6,325 nt of DNA from assembly GCA_023263825.1 (NCBI GenBank), contig JALQUJ010000012.1:1-6325 (forward strand), read 5' to 3'. The position numbers and the translations under genes were made by a program. Below, in pieces: positions 4,536-6,325 of this stretch (position 1 is the first letter of the stretch; each line of letters begins with the position of its first letter). Source of the DNA: Porticoccus sp. (lineage in GTDB: Bacteria > Pseudomonadota > Gammaproteobacteria > Pseudomonadales > Porticoccaceae). The notes beneath the pieces are model-generated. The model searched no databases. It worked only from the letters and a program-made list of their open reading frames with translations, and was not told where the DNA came from.

Positions 4536-4642
4536 GAATGCTGCTACATTAAAAAAGGTTATTAAACCGTCTGTCTCTAAAACTGGTTGCTAGAGTCAAG
4601 CCCTAAACTACATCCTAGACCATGCCCTAGAAAAGGCGGGCA

Positions 4643-4671
4643 ATTAAACACCAAATCGCTGTTAAAGTTAA
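4643..4671 (-). promoter_or_regulatory. lysC: Candidate sigma-70 promoter for lysC
   Basis: On the minus strand TTAACT (4666-4671) and TTTAAT (4643-4648) are separated by 17 bases, giving 4/6 and 5/6 matches to consensus. It sits in the alaS-lysC gap and would leave a leader of about 100 bases. No terminator is visible after alaS, so readthrough from alaS is also possible. Confidence 0.4.
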
Positions 4672-4696
4672 GCGCAATCAAGCATTCAACCTAGCT

Positions 4697-6325
4697 TCAA
4701 TTTAACTTGGCTTCAACCCAGCTAAATACAGAATCGATCGCCTTGGGTAACGCGGCAATATCGGTTCCACCCCCTTGAGCCATATCCGGGCGACCACCGC
4801 CCTTTCCGCCCAATTGAGTCGCAACAAATTGCATCAATTCACCTGCTTTTACACGATCCGTAACGTCCTTTGTCACACCAGCAACCAAGGCGACCTTCTC
4901 GTCCCCTGGCGCCGCCAGTATTACAACCCCGGATCCGAGCTTGTTCTTAAGCTGGTCGACGGTATCACGAAGTGCCTTCGGATCAATCCCTTCGACACTG
5001 GCCGACAAGACCTTAATACCGGCAATATCCTTAACCTGGCTGGCTAAATCACTACCCGCTGAGCTGGCCAACTTGCCTTTCAATTGGTTGTTTTGCTTTT
5101 CCAGCTCTTTGGCCTCGGCGTACAATGCCGCCACTTTTTGGGCAGCATTATCTCGTTTGGCTTTTAAGGTTTTACCGATCTCATCCAACTGTTGTTCCAA
5201 CTGGTCCAGATACACCAACGCCTGCTCACCGGTCACCGCTTCAATACGACGTACACCCGCGGCAATACCTGTTTCGCTGGTGATCCGCATCAAACCAATA
5301 TCTCCGGTTCTCGTCGCATGAATACCGCCGCAAAGCTCAACGGAATAGCCCTTGCCCATGGTCAATACACGCACTTCTTCACCATATTTTTCACCAAACA
5401 ACGCCATGGCGCCCTTTTGTTGCGCGGCTTCCATATCACAGATATCAGTTTCTACCTGAGAGTTGCGACGGATCTCTGTATTAACGCGGCGCTCAATGGC
5501 TTTTAATTGCTCTGGGGTTACCGCTTCGAAATGAATAAAATCAAAACGCAGGCGTTTAGTGTCTACCAATGAGCCTTTCTGAGTCACGTGATCGCCAAGA
5601 ATTTCTCTTAGTGCTGCATGCAATAGATGTGTAGCTGAATGATTCAGTGACGTGGCCTGACGGACCTCATTATTCACCTCGGCTTCTAACTGCTGGCCAG
5701 AGGATATAGCTCCCGATGTAAGTACGCCAATATGCAGATAGTGGTTGCCCTGCTTCTGGCAATCCTGAACTTCAAACTCAATACCAGCTGCCCTCAAATA
5801 ACCACTGTCGCCCACCTGGCCACCCGACTCAGCATAAAATGGTGTCTGATCCAAAACTACAATGGCTTCCTCACCAGAAGAAATGACATCTGTGACATCA
5901 CCATCTTTGACCAAGGCAACCACTGTGCCGAAACCCTGGGTATTTTCATAACCGGTAAAATCGGTTTTTCCTTCAAGCTGAAGCTGTTGGCTGTAATCCA
6001 CCTTAAAGGAACCCGCCGCCCGCGCACGTTGACGCTGAGCATTCATGGCCTCTTCGTACCCCTCGATATCCAGAGACAACTCCCGCTCACGGGCAATATC
6101 ATTGGTAAGATCAATGGGAAACCCATAGGTATCATAGAGGGTAAACACCACATCCCCGGGAATAGTATTCCCCTTTAATTCAGCCAAAGCTGCGTCAAGC
6201 ACCGTCATACCCTTATCCAGAGTTTTTTCAAATTGCTGTTCTTCAGCAAGTAGTACTTTTTCGACTTGGGCTTGGGCCTTGGTCAGCTCTGGGTATGCTT
6301 CACCCATCTCAGCCACCAATGCCGA
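4697..6325 (-). CDS. alaS: Alanyl-tRNA synthetase, C-terminal part (5' end outside window)
   Basis: This frame runs off the right edge and holds about 542 residues of a protein normally about 870 long, so roughly 330 N-terminal residues (catalytic core) are missing. AlaRS charges tRNA-Ala and its editing domain removes mischarged Ser or Gly. Counting from the TTG codon at 6319, LYDTYGFPIDLT (61-72) belongs to the end of the tRNA-recognition region. The editing-domain zinc motif is HSATH (227-231) with CGGIH (330-334). A coiled-coil-rich linker lies at about 365-420, and the C-Ala/DHHA1 domain carries the glycine-rich GGKGGGRPDMAQGGG (504-518). The usual CGGTH reads CGGIH, with Cys and His kept. 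No frameshift is seen. It heads the alaS-lysC-csrA cluster. Confidence 0.97.
   Translation of the reverse strand, partial: SALVAEMGEAYPELTKAQAQVEKVLLAEEQQFEKTLDKGMTVLDAALAELKGNTIPGDVVFTLYDTYGFPIDLTNDIARERELSLDIEGYEEAMNAQRQRARAAGSFKVDYSQQLQLEGKTDFTGYENTQGFGTVVALVKDGDVTDVISSGEEAIVVLDQTPFYAESGGQVGDSGYLRAAGIEFEVQDCQKQGNHYLHIGVLTSGAISSGQQLEAEVNNEVRQATSLNHSATHLLHAALREILGDHVTQKGSLVDTKRLRFDFIHFEAVTPEQLKAIERRVNTEIRRNSQVETDICDMEAAQQKGAMALFGEKYGEEVRVLTMGKGYSVELCGGIHATRTGDIGLMRITSETGIAAGVRRIEAVTGEQALVYLDQLEQQLDEIGKTLKAKRDNAAQKVAALYAEAKELEKQNNQLKGKLASSAGSDLASQVKDIAGIKVLSASVEGIDPKALRDTVDQLKNKLGSGVVILAAPGDEKVALVAGVTKDVTDRVKAGELMQFVATQLGGKGGGRPDMAQGGGTDIAALPKAIDSVFSWVEAKLN

Noticed and set aside
4536..4642. 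lysC leader considered as a lysine riboswitch
   Set aside because: The leader is only about 100 bases, too short for a lysine riboswitch, and shows no five-helix junction or terminator; only GCCCTA repeats 24 bases apart and a 5-bp stem are visible.
5732..6178. Plus-strand open frames over alaS and lysC (for example 5732-6178 and 3603-3962)
   Set aside because: They are antisense shadows of strongly conserved minus-strand genes and show no recognisable domain.

Overview
The window is bacterial chromosome from a gammaproteobacterium, probably a marine or Pseudomonas-like lineage. The evidence is the minus-strand order alaS > lysC > csrA > tRNA-Ser(GCT), which matches the conserved alaS-lysC-rsmA/csrA-tRNA-Ser-tRNA-Arg block of Pseudomonas and relatives. 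The CsrA sequence is also very close to gammaproteobacterial CsrA/RsmA, and an NhaR-type LysR regulator follows. The species cannot be fixed from this sequence alone.

Right half (about 2720-6325, all minus strand): the 3' two thirds of alaS, then lysC (aspartokinase with a probable internal start for a beta subunit), csrA with a leader carrying a hairpin and several GGA motifs, and an intact tRNA-Ser(GCT) with encoded CCA. About 80 bases past the tRNA there is a degenerate tRNA-like element where relatives carry tRNA-Arg, followed by a clear intrinsic terminator at 2521-2548. This is the core, translation and central-metabolism part.

Middle (748-2300, minus strand): nhaR, preceded by an inverted repeat that overlaps a TATAAT box and looks like an autoregulatory operator. 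After a 54-base gap comes a small gene encoding a fusion of a DUF3565-like cysteine/histidine domain with a DUF1971 (YeaR/TehB-like) domain. The two genes could share a transcript that ends near a weak hairpin at 704-727.

Left end (1-747): a broken, accessory-looking region. A textbook sigma-54 (-24/-12) promoter at 483-498 faces a 44-codon fragment that is recognisably the N-terminus of a hydantoinase/oxoprolinase (HyuA) family protein. The fragment stops abruptly near position 257, where the sequence becomes very AT-rich. The AT-rich side carries the plus-strand tail of an unrecognised protein gene, which appears to be frameshifted at a T5 run. The two broken genes meet tail to tail, so about 257 looks like a recombination or deletion scar. 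I did not find a new multi-gene system. The most informative items are this scar with its orphan sigma-54 promoter, the tRNA-like relic, and the structured csrA-tRNA spacer.
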